In this document: positions 26,980-36,133 of the stretch, piece by piece
How the letters are laid out: every line of letters begins with the position of its first letter
Position numbering within the stretch: position 1 is the first letter of the stretch
NCBI RefSeq assembly: GCF_000012945.1
Contig: NC_007509.1
Coordinates: forward strand, 310,001 to 374,000
DNA length: 64,000 nucleotides
Origin: Burkholderia lata
GTDB lineage: Bacteria; Pseudomonadota; Gammaproteobacteria; Burkholderiales; Burkholderiaceae
Reading direction: 5' to 3'
Notes under the pieces: generated by a model
Seen by the model: the letters and a program-made list of their open reading frames with translations, nothing else
What the model was told of the DNA's origin: nothing
The model's database searches: none
Translations under genes and position numbers: made by a program

Positions 26980-27003
26980 TCTATTGAACAAATGTAAAAT
27001 AGA
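26980..27003. promoter_or_regulatory. Inverted repeat between P450 and TetR
   Basis: TCTATT and AATAGA, separated by 12 bases, sit in the middle of the 91-base divergent space. It is a candidate operator for the adjacent TetR controlling both genes. It does not resemble the GGTCA-type operator. Confidence 0.45.
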
Positions 27004-27028
27004 CAAAACCACGTGTCCAGAGCTTTTT

Positions 27029-27658
27029 ATGCCACCTGATGTAAGCCCTAATACCGCCGATCCTCGCTTTCAACGGAGTTACGACGCGCTCGTTCGCGCC
27101 GTGACCGAACTGCTCGACGACGCGCCGCTGAACACACTCAGCATTGCTCAATTGGTGCAGCGTGCCGGGGTCGCTCGCCCGACGTTCTATCAGCACTTTC
27201 CCGATCTTCAGGCCGCGGCTCAGCGGGCGGCGCTGGTGAGGCTCGACAACGCGTTCGCATTCGTCGAGGAGCAAGGCAAACTGCTGAACCAGCCGAACGA
27301 CGCCTTCATCAAGTCAATGGAAGTGGAGACTGCGTTGATTCTCGAGCATCTGCATACGCACCAGTCCTTCTATCTGACCGTATTCAACGACGCAGCGACA
27401 TCGGCGTTTTTCGATGAACTGGTGACGTTCGTTTCCGGCCGTATCCTTCCGCCTTATGAAGGCGTTCGCACGGAAGCAGAACAGGACTGCCTGACGGTGC
27501 TTGGCGGTGGATTGGTCTGGACGGCGGTGCACTGGCTTCGGCAGGGCGCCGCGCGCGAAACTCCGACGGTAATGGCCAAGCGAATGGCCAAGACTGCGGT
27601 GACGATCCTCGATGCGTTCGGTCTTACGCTCGGGTTCACCCAGGCGGGGGCAGCGTAG
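27029..27658 (+). CDS. TetR-family regulator of the P450 fusion
   Basis: A 209-residue TetR protein from ATG 27029 (MPPDVSPNTADPRFQRSYDA). The helix-turn-helix is LSIAQLVQRAGVARPTFYQH. The divergent position beside a CYP102-type gene mirrors Bm3R1, which represses P450 BM3 and is relieved by fatty acids. A similar role here is inferred. A longer frame back to 26891 overlaps the P450 gene and is not supported. Confidence 0.88.
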   Translation: MPPDVSPNTADPRFQRSYDALVRAVTELLDDAPLNTLSIAQLVQRAGVARPTFYQHFPDLQAAAQRAALVRLDNAFAFVEEQGKLLNQPNDAFIKSMEVETALILEHLHTHQSFYLTVFNDAATSAFFDELVTFVSGRILPPYEGVRTEAEQDCLTVLGGGLVWTAVHWLRQGAARETPTVMAKRMAKTAVTILDAFGLTLGFTQAGAA

Positions 27659-28181
27659 CAGGAGAGAGAAGCACGGGAAGCGGCGAGGTTGCTCGCCTTG
27701 CGCCGCCTAATCGAACACGCGTCGTTGCCCGGCAGTGAAGCCGTCATCTCGCGCGCGCATCGTCAGGCCGCGCATGTCAGTTTGCGCAGTCGCCCAAATC
27801 GTTTGCGATCCACGAACGATGGCCTTCGGCGTATATGGGTCGAGCGCTTTGAGGTCGGTGACGCAGCTTCTCGGTAGGCTTCATTTCGGCGGTTCTCCTG
27901 TCCGGGAGCTTGGTCCTGGAAACGCGCTTTTCCCGGATTCCCACGGGAAGCGCCGCCTTCCACCTTCAACTATATTTCGGACTCCGCGCAATGTCGGCCG
28001 CCGAATCGATACACGCGTACCCAGGGGAAGAATCCGCTTTGAACTCGCGCTTGCCCGAGAGCAGGTCATTGGTACGCCGCTGGCCCCGTTGGTGTTTCAG
28101 ATTATCGATGCGCTCTGGATCACCGAGCCACGAATTGCGAAGTCAAAGCACTAGACGACGTCGTGTAGATCAACGTCGAGG
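27659..28181. other. Gap with no intact gene
   Basis: Several short frames give protein-like scraps but no family I recognise. It leads into the AsmA remnant. Confidence 0.4.
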
Positions 28182-28376
28182 CGCATCGTCAAGACCGCGA
28201 GCTTGCCGATCACCGACCGGTCGGCCCACATCGTGATGCATGACGGTGTGTTGACGCTCAACCCGCTGAACTTCGGTGTCGCGGGCGGTACGCTTGCCTC
28301 GAACATCCACCTGGACGGCAGCGGCATACCGCGCAAAGGGCGGTTCTCGCTGCAGGTGCGGCATCTGAAACTCAAG
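28182..28376 (+). pseudogene. AsmA-family fragment
   Basis: One frame reads RIVKTASLPITDRSAHIVMH, then DGVLTLNPLNFGVAGGTLAS and NIHLDGSG, ending RFSLQVRHLKLK. This is a piece of the repetitive AsmA/YhjG-type beta-rich domain of large inner-membrane-anchored proteins. There is no start, the frame is broken just upstream, and the homology stops abruptly. It is a small remnant, perhaps deposited by recombination. Confidence 0.65.
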
Positions 28377-28386
28377 TGTGTGAAAC

Positions 28387-29091
28387 GTGTTCATTTCCCA
28401 AATATTAGGATCGGGAAATAGATCGACAAGTACGAACATGACGGCCGTCGTACCTGCGCCGAATGCTCCGATCTCACTGATCGCGATTCTGGTCAAAGTA
28501 GATAGACTGGTATACATTCATCACATCGTTCCTCTCGCTTCAGAAGGATGCGCACCGGATACCAACCCGTGCCAGGACTGCGAGTTCGGTTCAGGCGGGA
28601 ATTTCACCATGACACTGACAACCAGTGCCCGTGAGATTGCCCGCAGCCTGGACGGGTTGAGCCCGCCCTGGTTGCCCGTCTACGACATGCGGGCGTAGGC
28701 GGCAAAGGGGGATTCGGGGTGCGGATCTGGCGCCGGCATGATGGTCTCCATCGAGATCGATTCGAGAATGTTCGAGGAAGTTGTTGCGTTCGTGCATTTG
28801 CGCGGTGCGTTTGCATCGCTTCACCCATCCAGTGCGCGGCAGTAAGAATGCGTGCGCAATGACAAGGTGGAAATCGACGGCGTGCTTGCGCCCAATGCGA
28901 CCGGGGATGTCCGACTGACACGGGGTTGCTGACGTCGTTCGTCGATCGGGGCGTCTTCGTTCGATGTGGGCTGGATTGATGTTCGACGCCAATGAGGGCC
29001 TTTTGCCGATTTCCCTTTTACTGCGACGCACCGCATTCACAGTCGCCATCAGGACCTAGATAAAGTGACCAAGCCTTCCGGACGCCCTGCC
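28387..29091. other. Gap with no intact gene
   Basis: No frame of this 705-base stretch gives a recognisable product. A plus frame near 28850 (KVEIDGVLAPNATGDVRL) looks protein-like but is short and bounded by stops. Confidence 0.4.
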
Positions 29092-29925
29092 ATGCAAACA
29101 AGCGCATCCAAGAAAACCACTGTTGTGTTCGCGTCGGTCAACCAGGCGATCGTCGATGTGTCGCGTCAATGCCCGTCGGCCGTGCGCGCGGCAGTCGGGT
29201 TATTGCTTGTCGCCAGCGTATTGTCGGGGTGTGCGCCCCTATCGGCGTCTGCGCCGACCGATCCCCAGCAACAGTTTGCCGCTGAGCAGCGGAATGCGAA
29301 CGCGTTGTATAGCAAGAAGGTGTTGGCATATAAGCCGATGTTCGAGAATCCCGGCGGCTATGGTCGAGCGCAGATACTCGAAGCGTACGAGGCGGTCCTC
29401 CAGCAGTACTCCGTTGCGGCAATCGCCTATGCCCGCACCATCTATCCGCAGGCTCGACAGACGCTTCCGCCTTCCCTGCAGCCATTGCCGGCGCCGTCGG
29501 GGCCGGTCACGCTGGCGGTCGTCAATCGCGACTACGAGCATGTGCTCGGAATGGACGTTGCCTTGTGGGAGATGGACATGGCGGCGAACTTTGGCCGGCC
29601 GTCCAGGTTGCCGATACCGAAATACACCGGTCCTGTGCTCATCATGCCGCCTGCGCCACCGTTTCCACCCCTGCAGGATGTTCGCGATCCAAAGTTCGCG
29701 CGGCTCGTGAGCATGACGAAGAAAATAGACGATGCGCAGAAGGCAGATCTGGCGCGAGAGCAAGGCGCGATCGAGCAACAGTACGCCGAGCAGGCCGCGT
29801 GGCGGGCGCGACACCCCACGGGGCAGTATGACAACCTCGATCCGAGGACCGGACTGCCGTATGCGGCCCCGCAACAAGAGACACAGCGGTGGTGCATGAT
29901 GAACGGTGGCCGGGTGCCTTGCTGA
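29092..29925 (+). CDS. Hypothetical lipoprotein
   Basis: A 277-residue protein from ATG 29092; an in-frame GTG at 29065 would add nine residues. The hydrophobic stretch AVGLLLVASVLSGC ends in a lipobox (LSGC), so the mature protein should be lipid-anchored. The rest is rich in Pro, Gln and Tyr (PTDPQQQFAAEQRNANALYS, then LIMPPAPPFPPL). The C-terminus is WCMMNGGRVPC, with a possible disulfide pair. I do not recognise the family. It is flanked by gene-poor DNA. Confidence 0.6.
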   Translation: MQTSASKKTTVVFASVNQAIVDVSRQCPSAVRAAVGLLLVASVLSGCAPLSASAPTDPQQQFAAEQRNANALYSKKVLAYKPMFENPGGYGRAQILEAYEAVLQQYSVAAIAYARTIYPQARQTLPPSLQPLPAPSGPVTLAVVNRDYEHVLGMDVALWEMDMAANFGRPSRLPIPKYTGPVLIMPPAPPFPPLQDVRDPKFARLVSMTKKIDDAQKADLAREQGAIEQQYAEQAAWRARHPTGQYDNLDPRTGLPYAAPQQETQRWCMMNGGRVPC

Positions 29926-30532
29926 AACCGCTTCGCGCAGCGGCAATTGCGGCCCGAGTGGATGCCAGCCGGGCCGGCACACACGACCCACGTGGGATCA
30001 TTCGCGTCAAAGATCGTGCTTGTGTCGGCTCGGGTGACGATATTCGCTGATGGCGTATCAGTTGCGGGTCGTAATCGGTTGATGCCGTTGCGGTGAAGCG
30101 ATCCCGTGTTGCCGAAGCCGGCCTTCCAAAATCCGTAGCGTCCTTTGATTTCATGGTGGCTGACGATGGTTTGCTGGTCCGCCCAGCGTGTCACGTCGTA
30201 TCGCTCCTGCCCGCCGAACAGTCCGGACATCGTGCGTGATCGTGTTTCTCGGGTACCCGGTGTCAACAACGTGTTGTCTATCCCACGACCCGCCGTATTG
30301 CACGAACAGGTACCCGGTACCAACGTTGCCCCGTACAACCTTTCGCGTGGATTCCTGAGCGCCCCTCTTCTTGTCCGGTGCAAGGCGCATGAGAGGGGTG
30401 TGGAAGATGCCGTATTCACTGCCGTGAAGAGCGAGATCGTATCCGGCAGGCGGTCACACTAGCTCTACAGCCTGAAAGGAGCCGTGCTGGCGGCGGTGCT
30501 AAGATGCCGCCCCGTAGTCAGGAGATGCATGA
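29926..30532. other. Gap, possible decayed minus-strand gene
   Basis: A minus frame here contains SHHEIKGRYGFWKAGFGNTG and further protein-like text. It continues into the antisense of the lipoprotein gene and has no clear start signal. I do not call it as a gene. Confidence 0.35.
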
Positions 30533-31135
30533 ATGCGCGCGAGCAAACGCCAGCAGGTGGTCGACAAGGCAGGTGAGTTGTTTTCTCGCCATGGCTTTCA
30601 TCCGGTCGGTATCGACTGGATCATCGCCGAAGCGGACGTTGCCCGCATGACGCTCTACCATCACTTCGCGGGCAAGGACGACCTGATCAAGGCCGTGCTG
30701 GAACAGCGCTACACCTTCATCATGGAGAGCATCGCTGCCAAGCTCGGCCCCATGCCGCACGCTGCTGCGCGTCTGAAGGGGATTTTTGACTGGTACGGAA
30801 CCTGGTTCCGAAGCCCTGAGTTCGCGGGCTGCCTGTTCGAGCGTGCGCTGGCCGAGTTTGGCGCGACTTGCCCCAAGGTGACCGACGTCGCGGTGCGCTA
30901 TCGGGATGACTTGTTGGCCCTCATGGAGCAACTGCTATCCGAGATCGTTCCGCGTCGCCAGGCCCGTCAGCTTGCTGGCGTGTACGTGATGTTGCTGAGC
31001 GGGGCAACCGCGGATGCGCGTGCGATCGGGGATCCGCGTGCTGCCGCAAGGGCATGGCAGGCGGCGGAGATGCTGCTGAACGAGTCCAAAGTCGCAACTG
31101 AAAGCACGCGCAAAGCCCGCAGCCGTCACGCTTGA
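30533..31135 (+). CDS. TetR/AcrR-family regulator
   Basis: A 200-residue regulator with helix-turn-helix FHPVGIDWIIAEADVARMTL and YHHFAGKDDLIKAVLEQRY. The C-terminal half (FDWYGTWFRSPEFAGCLFER) matches a common proteobacterial TetR subgroup. It is preceded by GGAGATGC. No divergent target gene is close; the neighbours are a decayed gap and the 523-base space before the two-component pair. The target is unknown. Confidence 0.88.
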   Translation: MRASKRQQVVDKAGELFSRHGFHPVGIDWIIAEADVARMTLYHHFAGKDDLIKAVLEQRYTFIMESIAAKLGPMPHAAARLKGIFDWYGTWFRSPEFAGCLFERALAEFGATCPKVTDVAVRYRDDLLALMEQLLSEIVPRRQARQLAGVYVMLLSGATADARAIGDPRAAARAWQAAEMLLNESKVATESTRKARSRHA

Positions 31136-31658
31136 TCGTTTGTGGACACTGCTCGGTATCGATACCGATTCGTTCCATGAGATATGGTCTGACCCACCCA
31201 GTCCGTGAAGAGACGTAGATTGGCCGGTACAGCTGTACAGCGACACGTTACGGCTTCCGTGTCGGAGAAGTGGTCGCCGCAGGCGGCACGGCGACAGGCG
31301 TTGTGGCACCGGGGGCGCTGAGGCCGCAGCAAGCGCCACGGATTTTCATCGGGATGCACGGGCTTGCTCCTCGCTCAGAACGTGTCGCGTCGGCCTTTGG
31401 GTGTTTTTTGGGTGCTCGGGCCGGGGTAAGGAACGTTTCGTTTTAGGGGCCGCAGCGGAAAGCCTTACGGGCATTGGCTCGGATCACAGTCACAATTCAA
31501 AGTTAAATGAAATGTGATCACTCCCCGCCCCAAAATTTTGCACAATGGCGGCAGCGCGGCCCGTTGCCGCGATTCGCCCCCGCGCATCCGGCCAGCCGGA
31601 CCGGGGCCGGCCCGAACCGATACCCGACTTCGGCACTGACGTGCCGCCGCCTGCCGCC
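31136..31658. other. Gap before the two-component pair
   Basis: No gene is recognised in these 523 bases. The last 150 bases are more AT-rich (for example AAAGTTAAATGAAATG near 31498) and probably hold the promoter of the response regulator. Confidence 0.4.
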
Positions 31659-32378
31659 ATGGACCAACCGAAACGCATCCTGATCGTCGAGGACGACGCC
31701 GACATCGCCGACGTGCTGAGCCTGCACCTGCGCGACGAGCGCTACGAGGTCGTGCACAGCGCGGACGGCGCGGAAGGGCTGCGCCTGCTCGAGCAGGGCG
31801 GCTGGGATGCGCTGATCCTCGACCTGATGCTGCCGGGCGTCGACGGTCTCGAGATCTGCCGGCGTGCGCGCGCGATGACGCGCTACACGCCGATCATCAT
31901 CACGAGCGCGCGCTCGAGCGAAGTGCACCGGATCCTCGGCCTCGAGCTCGGCGCCGACGACTACCTGGCCAAGCCATTCTCCGTGCTCGAACTCGTCGCG
32001 CGCGTGAAGGCGTTGCTGCGGCGCGTCGATGCGCTCGCACGCGATTCGCGGATCGACGCGGGCACGCTCGACGTCGCGGGGCTGGCGATCGACCCGATCG
32101 CGCGCGAGGCGAGCGTGGACGGCGCGCGCATCGACCTCACGCCACGCGAATTCGACCTGCTGTATTTCTTCGCGCGGCACCCGGGCAAGGTGTTCTCGCG
32201 GATGGACCTGCTCAATGCCGTGTGGGGCTACCAGCACGAAGGCTACGAACACACGGTCAACACCCACATCAACCGGTTGCGCGCGAAGATCGAGGCCGAT
32301 CCGGCCGAGCCCGTGCGGATCCTCACCGTATGGGGCCGCGGCTACAAGCTCGCCGCGCCGGGCCAGCGGGACGCATGA
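31659..32378 (+). CDS. OmpR-family response regulator
   Basis: A 239-residue regulator. The receiver domain has the acidic pocket EDD (11-13), phosphoacceptor D55 (LILDLMLPG) and the conserved lysine in YLAKPFS. The C-terminal winged helix ends in HINRLRAKIE and WGRGYKL. The ATG at 31659 (MDQPKRILIV) is the natural start; upstream in-frame codons encode a Pro/Arg-rich stretch. It overlaps the sensor kinase gene by four bases (ATGA), indicating translational coupling. The signal and targets are unknown. Confidence 0.93.
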   Translation: MDQPKRILIVEDDADIADVLSLHLRDERYEVVHSADGAEGLRLLEQGGWDALILDLMLPGVDGLEICRRARAMTRYTPIIITSARSSEVHRILGLELGADDYLAKPFSVLELVARVKALLRRVDALARDSRIDAGTLDVAGLAIDPIAREASVDGARIDLTPREFDLLYFFARHPGKVFSRMDLLNAVWGYQHEGYEHTVNTHINRLRAKIEADPAEPVRILTVWGRGYKLAAPGQRDA

Positions 32379-33883
32379 TGAAGCTCACCCTTACCCAGCG
32401 GCTGTCGCTCGTGTTCTCGGTGCTGCTGCTTGCGTGCTCGGGCGCGTCCGCGTGGCTGCAGATCCGCGCGAACGACATGCGCGAGCAGGAGGTCGTGCAG
32501 GGGCTGTCGCGCGACCTGGCCGCCAATATCGTCAACAGCGTGACCCACAGCGCGCCGCTGATGGACGCGAACGGGCTGCGCCCGGACGCCGTGCGCACGT
32601 TGTTCGGCCAGTTGATGGGCGTGAACCCGAGCGTCGAGGTCTATCTGCTCGACAACGCGGGGCGCGTCAAGGGCGACGATGCGCCGCCCGGCCACGTGAA
32701 GCGCGACCGCGTCGATCTCGCGCCCGTGCAGCGCTTCATCGCGGGCGAGCCGCTGCCGATCCTCGGCGACGACCCGCGCAGCCCCGATGCGCGCAAGGTG
32801 TTCAGCGCCGCGCCGCTGCAGCGCGCGGGGCAGCCGCCGTCGGGCTACATCTACGTGGTGCTGCTCGGCGAGGCGCACGACCGGCTCGCCGCGCGCGTTG
32901 ACGCCGGCAACGTGCTGCGCACGACATTGTGGTCGATGGCGCTGGTCGCGCTGCTCGGGCTGCTCGCGGGCCTCACCGCATTCAGCTTCATCACGCGTCC
33001 GCTGCGCCGGCTGACGGACGCGATGCGCCGCTTCGACGCGAACGGTACGCCCGACACGCAGCCGCCGGTGCCGCGCTCGCGGCCGGGCCGGCGCGGCGAC
33101 GACATCGTCGTGCTCGAATCCGCGTTTGCGCAGATGGCCGACCGGATCGGCGACCAGTGGCGTGCGCTGACACACCAGGACCAGCAGCGGCGCGAACTGA
33201 TCACGAACATCTCGCACGACCTGCGCACGCCGCTCACGTCGCTGCACGGCTATCTGGAGACGCTGTCGCTGAAGTCGGACACGCTCGCCGAGACCGAACG
33301 GCGGCGCTACCTGTCGATTGCGCTCGCGCAGAGCGCGAAGGTCGGCCGGCTCGCGCAGGCGCTGTTCGAGCTCGCGCGGCTCGAATCGGGCGGCGTGCAG
33401 GCCGAACGCGAGCCGTTCTCGCTCGTCGATCTCGTGCAGGACGTGTTCCAGAAATTCGAGCTGACCGCGCAGGCGCGCGGCGTCACGCTGCATGCGCGGA
33501 TTCCGCCACGCGTGCCGGTCGTGTCGGCCGATCTCGGGATGATCGAGCGCGTGCTGACCAACCTGCTCGACAACGCGTTGCGGCACACGCCTGCGCACGG
33601 CGAGGTCGAGGTCGCGCTGGAGCCGCGCGGCGACCGCGTGCTCGTGACCGTGGCCGATACCGGCGAAGGGATTCCGGCGGCCCGGCGCGACGGGTTGTTC
33701 CAGCGGCCGCAGCGGCCGATGAGCGGCGGCGCGGTGACGAGCGGCGGGCTCGGTCTGCTGATCGTGCACCGGATGCTGGCACTCAACGGCAGCAGTATCC
33801 GGCTGGTTGATCGGGCCGGGCGCGGTGCGGTGTTCGAGTTCGCGCTGGCGGTGGCCACGCCGGCTGTCGGCGACGGGCACTGA
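32375..33883 (+). CDS. Sensor histidine kinase
   Basis: A 502-residue membrane kinase. TM1 is at about 10-25, followed by a periplasmic sensor region of about 150 residues, TM2 (MALVALLGLLAGLTAFSFI) and a HAMP-like linker. The HisKA box is ITNISHDLRTPLTSLHGYLE and the ATPase motifs are NLLDNALRHTP, VADTGEGIP and GGLGLLIVHRML. It starts at ATG 32375 or 32378, overlapping the response regulator stop. It should phosphorylate the upstream OmpR-type partner. Confidence 0.93.
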   Translation: MMKLTLTQRLSLVFSVLLLACSGASAWLQIRANDMREQEVVQGLSRDLAANIVNSVTHSAPLMDANGLRPDAVRTLFGQLMGVNPSVEVYLLDNAGRVKGDDAPPGHVKRDRVDLAPVQRFIAGEPLPILGDDPRSPDARKVFSAAPLQRAGQPPSGYIYVVLLGEAHDRLAARVDAGNVLRTTLWSMALVALLGLLAGLTAFSFITRPLRRLTDAMRRFDANGTPDTQPPVPRSRPGRRGDDIVVLESAFAQMADRIGDQWRALTHQDQQRRELITNISHDLRTPLTSLHGYLETLSLKSDTLAETERRRYLSIALAQSAKVGRLAQALFELARLESGGVQAEREPFSLVDLVQDVFQKFELTAQARGVTLHARIPPRVPVVSADLGMIERVLTNLLDNALRHTPAHGEVEVALEPRGDRVLVTVADTGEGIPAARRDGLFQRPQRPMSGGAVTSGGLGLLIVHRMLALNGSSIRLVDRAGRGAVFEFALAVATPAVGDGH

Positions 33884-33911
33884 TCGTCGTCAATGCAGGT
33901 ATCGCCCGCGC

Positions 33912-35012
33912 TCAACCGCCGCGCTTGCGCCGCACGTCGTTCGGCGTCACGCCGGTCCAGCGCTTGAATGCGTGGCGAAACCCCACTGCGTCGCTGAAGC
34001 CGAGCGCCAATGCGATGTCTTCGGTGCTGAGCGTGGTCGTGCTGAGATAGTCGATCGCGAGCGCCTTGCGCACGCTCGCCAGCAGTTCGCTGTACGACGT
34101 GCCTTCGGCTTCGAGCTTGCGGCGCAGTGTGCGCGACGTGATGCACAGGATGTCCGCGATCGCGTCGATGTCCGGAAATTGCCCGGGCGTGCGCGTGAGT
34201 TCCTGGTACACGCGCCGCGTGATGCCGGCCTGGCTGCGCAATTCATCGAGCAGGCTCGCGCAATGCGACGACACCTGCGCGGCGGTAATCGGATTCGCGA
34301 GCTGCGGCGCGCGCGTGAGCCACGCGGCCGGGTAGCTGAGCACATGATGCGGCTGGTCGAAGGCGATCGGGCATTCGAGCGCATCGGCCAGCAGCGCGGC
34401 GTGTGTCGGCTGCGGCTGGGCGAACTGCGCGCGTGCCGGCACGCACCACGCACCCATCACGTCCTTGATGATCGTTACATGAAGCGCGAACTGCATGTCG
34501 ATCAGGAAGCGGTACAGCGGCTCGTCGAGATCGGGCAGCGCGACCTCGTGCCGGTCGGGAAACTGCCACGACGCCGTGTCGCCCTGTTCGACCCAGCGGA
34601 TCGCGAGCATGCCGTTCGCGAGCCGGTGATATTTGACGGCCGATTCGAACGCGTGCGCGAGCGATTCCGAACACAGCATCGCGTAGCCGTACATCCCGTA
34701 GCTCGTGACGTGCAGCCGGTGGCCGACGCGCACGCCAAGATCGGAGCCGTCGTAGCGGCCGACCGCATTGCGCGCGGCCGTGAGGAACTGCAGCGGCGAC
34801 GTGAGCGTGAACGGATCCGCGACGGCGGCCGGCGTGAGGCCGGTGCCGTCGAGCACCGCGACCGGGTCGAGGCCGGCTTGGGCCGCCACGTCGAGCAGCA
34901 CGGCCAGCTTGGCCGGCGTGAAGCGCTGCTGGTGCAACGCGTGGGTCATCTCGACGTCCGGCAGGCGGGCTGCGCGGGCGGTCGTCGGGGTCAAGAGCGC
35001 ACTGCGCGGCAT
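33912..35012 (-). CDS. AraC-family transcriptional regulator 1
   Basis: A 366-residue regulator. An N-terminal AraC-arabinose-binding-like domain (AVLLDVAAQAGLDPVAVLDG near the start) precedes a C-terminal double helix-turn-helix with ITSRTLRRKLEAEGTSYSEL and ALGFSDAVGFRHAFKRWTGV. This is the OruR/ArgR-like subgroup common in Burkholderia, often controlling degradative enzymes. It converges on the sensor kinase gene with a 28-base gap and has an AhpD-like gene upstream on the same strand. Confidence 0.9.
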   Translation of the reverse strand: MPRSALLTPTTARAARLPDVEMTHALHQQRFTPAKLAVLLDVAAQAGLDPVAVLDGTGLTPAAVADPFTLTSPLQFLTAARNAVGRYDGSDLGVRVGHRLHVTSYGMYGYAMLCSESLAHAFESAVKYHRLANGMLAIRWVEQGDTASWQFPDRHEVALPDLDEPLYRFLIDMQFALHVTIIKDVMGAWCVPARAQFAQPQPTHAALLADALECPIAFDQPHHVLSYPAAWLTRAPQLANPITAAQVSSHCASLLDELRSQAGITRRVYQELTRTPGQFPDIDAIADILCITSRTLRRKLEAEGTSYSELLASVRKALAIDYLSTTTLSTEDIALALGFSDAVGFRHAFKRWTGVTPNDVRRKRGG

Positions 35013-35141
35013 GGGAACATCCTGCGTCCGAATCGATATCGTTTACGGCACGCAATTCTGCTCGGGATCGGTCCCAAACGCCACAGGGTTCACCCTGATA
35101 CGCGCGCCGGCGCCACCCGGCGCGACCGCCTTCAACCCGCT

Positions 35142-35597
35142 TCAACCGGCCTGAAACACGCCGGCCTCCCACGCAAACGGCTTCGCGAGCCGGTTCCAGG
35201 TGTTGATCTGCGCGACGATCAGCGTGAGCGTGGCCAGTTCGTCGCGATCAAAATGCGCGCGCGTCGCGTCGACGAGTGCATCGTCGATCGCGTGCTCGCT
35301 GATCAGCGTCAGCGCTTCCGCCCAGCGTAGCGCTGCCTGCTCCTTCGGGCTGTAGAGAGCGGGCGTTTCGTGCCACACGGGCAGCAGGTTGTAGCGCAGC
35401 GGATTTTCGCCCGCGTGGATGCCCTCCTTGATATGACGGTCGAGGCAGTAGGCGCAGCCGTTGAGCTGCGACACGCGTGCGCGCACCAGTTCCACGAGCT
35501 TGAAATCGTGGCCGGTGTGGTTCGCGTACTCCTCGACGTTGAGCACGACGTCGAGCAGCCGGGCGGGGAGTTGTCCAAACGAGATGCGTTCTGGCAT
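35142..35597 (-). CDS. Carboxymuconolactone decarboxylase / AhpD-like protein
   Basis: A 151-residue all-helical protein with the redox motif CAYCLDRH (CxxCxxxH) at about 52-59, typical of AhpD-type alkylhydroperoxidases. The peptide LVELVRARVSQLNG precedes it as usual. It may reduce peroxides or disulfides in the cytoplasm. It starts at ATG 35597 (MPERISFGQL). The gap to the downstream AraC gene is 129 bases. Confidence 0.88.
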   Translation of the reverse strand: MPERISFGQLPARLLDVVLNVEEYANHTGHDFKLVELVRARVSQLNGCAYCLDRHIKEGIHAGENPLRYNLLPVWHETPALYSPKEQAALRWAEALTLISEHAIDDALVDATRAHFDRDELATLTLIVAQINTWNRLAKPFAWEAGVFQAG

Positions 35598-36133
35598 GGC
35601 GACTGACCTTTGAGTGAGCGGGATAGGATCGTTGAGTGGACTGGCGGTGTTTCCTGATCAGGCGTTGCACGTTGCTGCGACCCGCGTGAGGTGTGCAGTA
35701 ATCCTGATTGTCTCGTGGCGGGATCGACCGACGAGACGAGGTGACGATGCGCGCATGACCCGTTGTGCGGATGGTGTGAATCGGCGGCGTCGGCTGCGGC
35801 GCACGGCACGTTCGGCCGTGGCGAACCGGAAGCGAAGCGATCGTATCAGGCACGACCGGCGCCAGGAATCGCCCGATCCCGTATGGTGTTCATGCCGATG
35901 GAGCGATAGTGGGGCCAGCTGAGGCACGGCGAAGTGACGGTATGGCGAAATGTTGTCTAGACAAGTTCGCGCCCCCGCATGTCCGTTTCGATCATCTTTT
36001 CGGCCGCCCGGATCATTTTCAAAGTGCGCCGCGCGGGCGATAGTCGCCGATCAGGCGATGGTCCGCGCTTCTCCGGCGTGCAGGCCGTCGTGCGAACGGC
36101 GCGGCCGGCGCGCCGTCCCCCGTGGAGTGAGAC
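35598..36133. other. Divergent promoter region
   Basis: The 536 bases between the divergent AhpD-like and acyl-CoA ligase genes contain no recognisable gene. They include the palindrome at 35953-35964. Confidence 0.45.
35953..35964. promoter_or_regulatory. Perfect 12-bp palindrome upstream of acyl-CoA ligase 2
   Basis: TTGTCTAGACAA is fully self-complementary and lies 170 bases before the ligase. The form TTGTnnnnACAA is common for GntR- and TetR-type repressor sites; the cognate regulator is unknown. Confidence 0.45.

Noticed and set aside
29532..30419. A long minus-strand frame antisense to the lipoprotein gene
   Set aside because: Half of it is the exact antisense of a gene with a lipobox, and it is Cys/Arg-rich there. 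Only the upstream part looks protein-like, without a start signal.
32342..33880. A 512-codon minus frame across the sensor kinase gene
   Set aside because: It is Arg/His/Gln-rich text typical of the opposite strand of a GC-rich gene; the plus-strand kinase has all its catalytic motifs.
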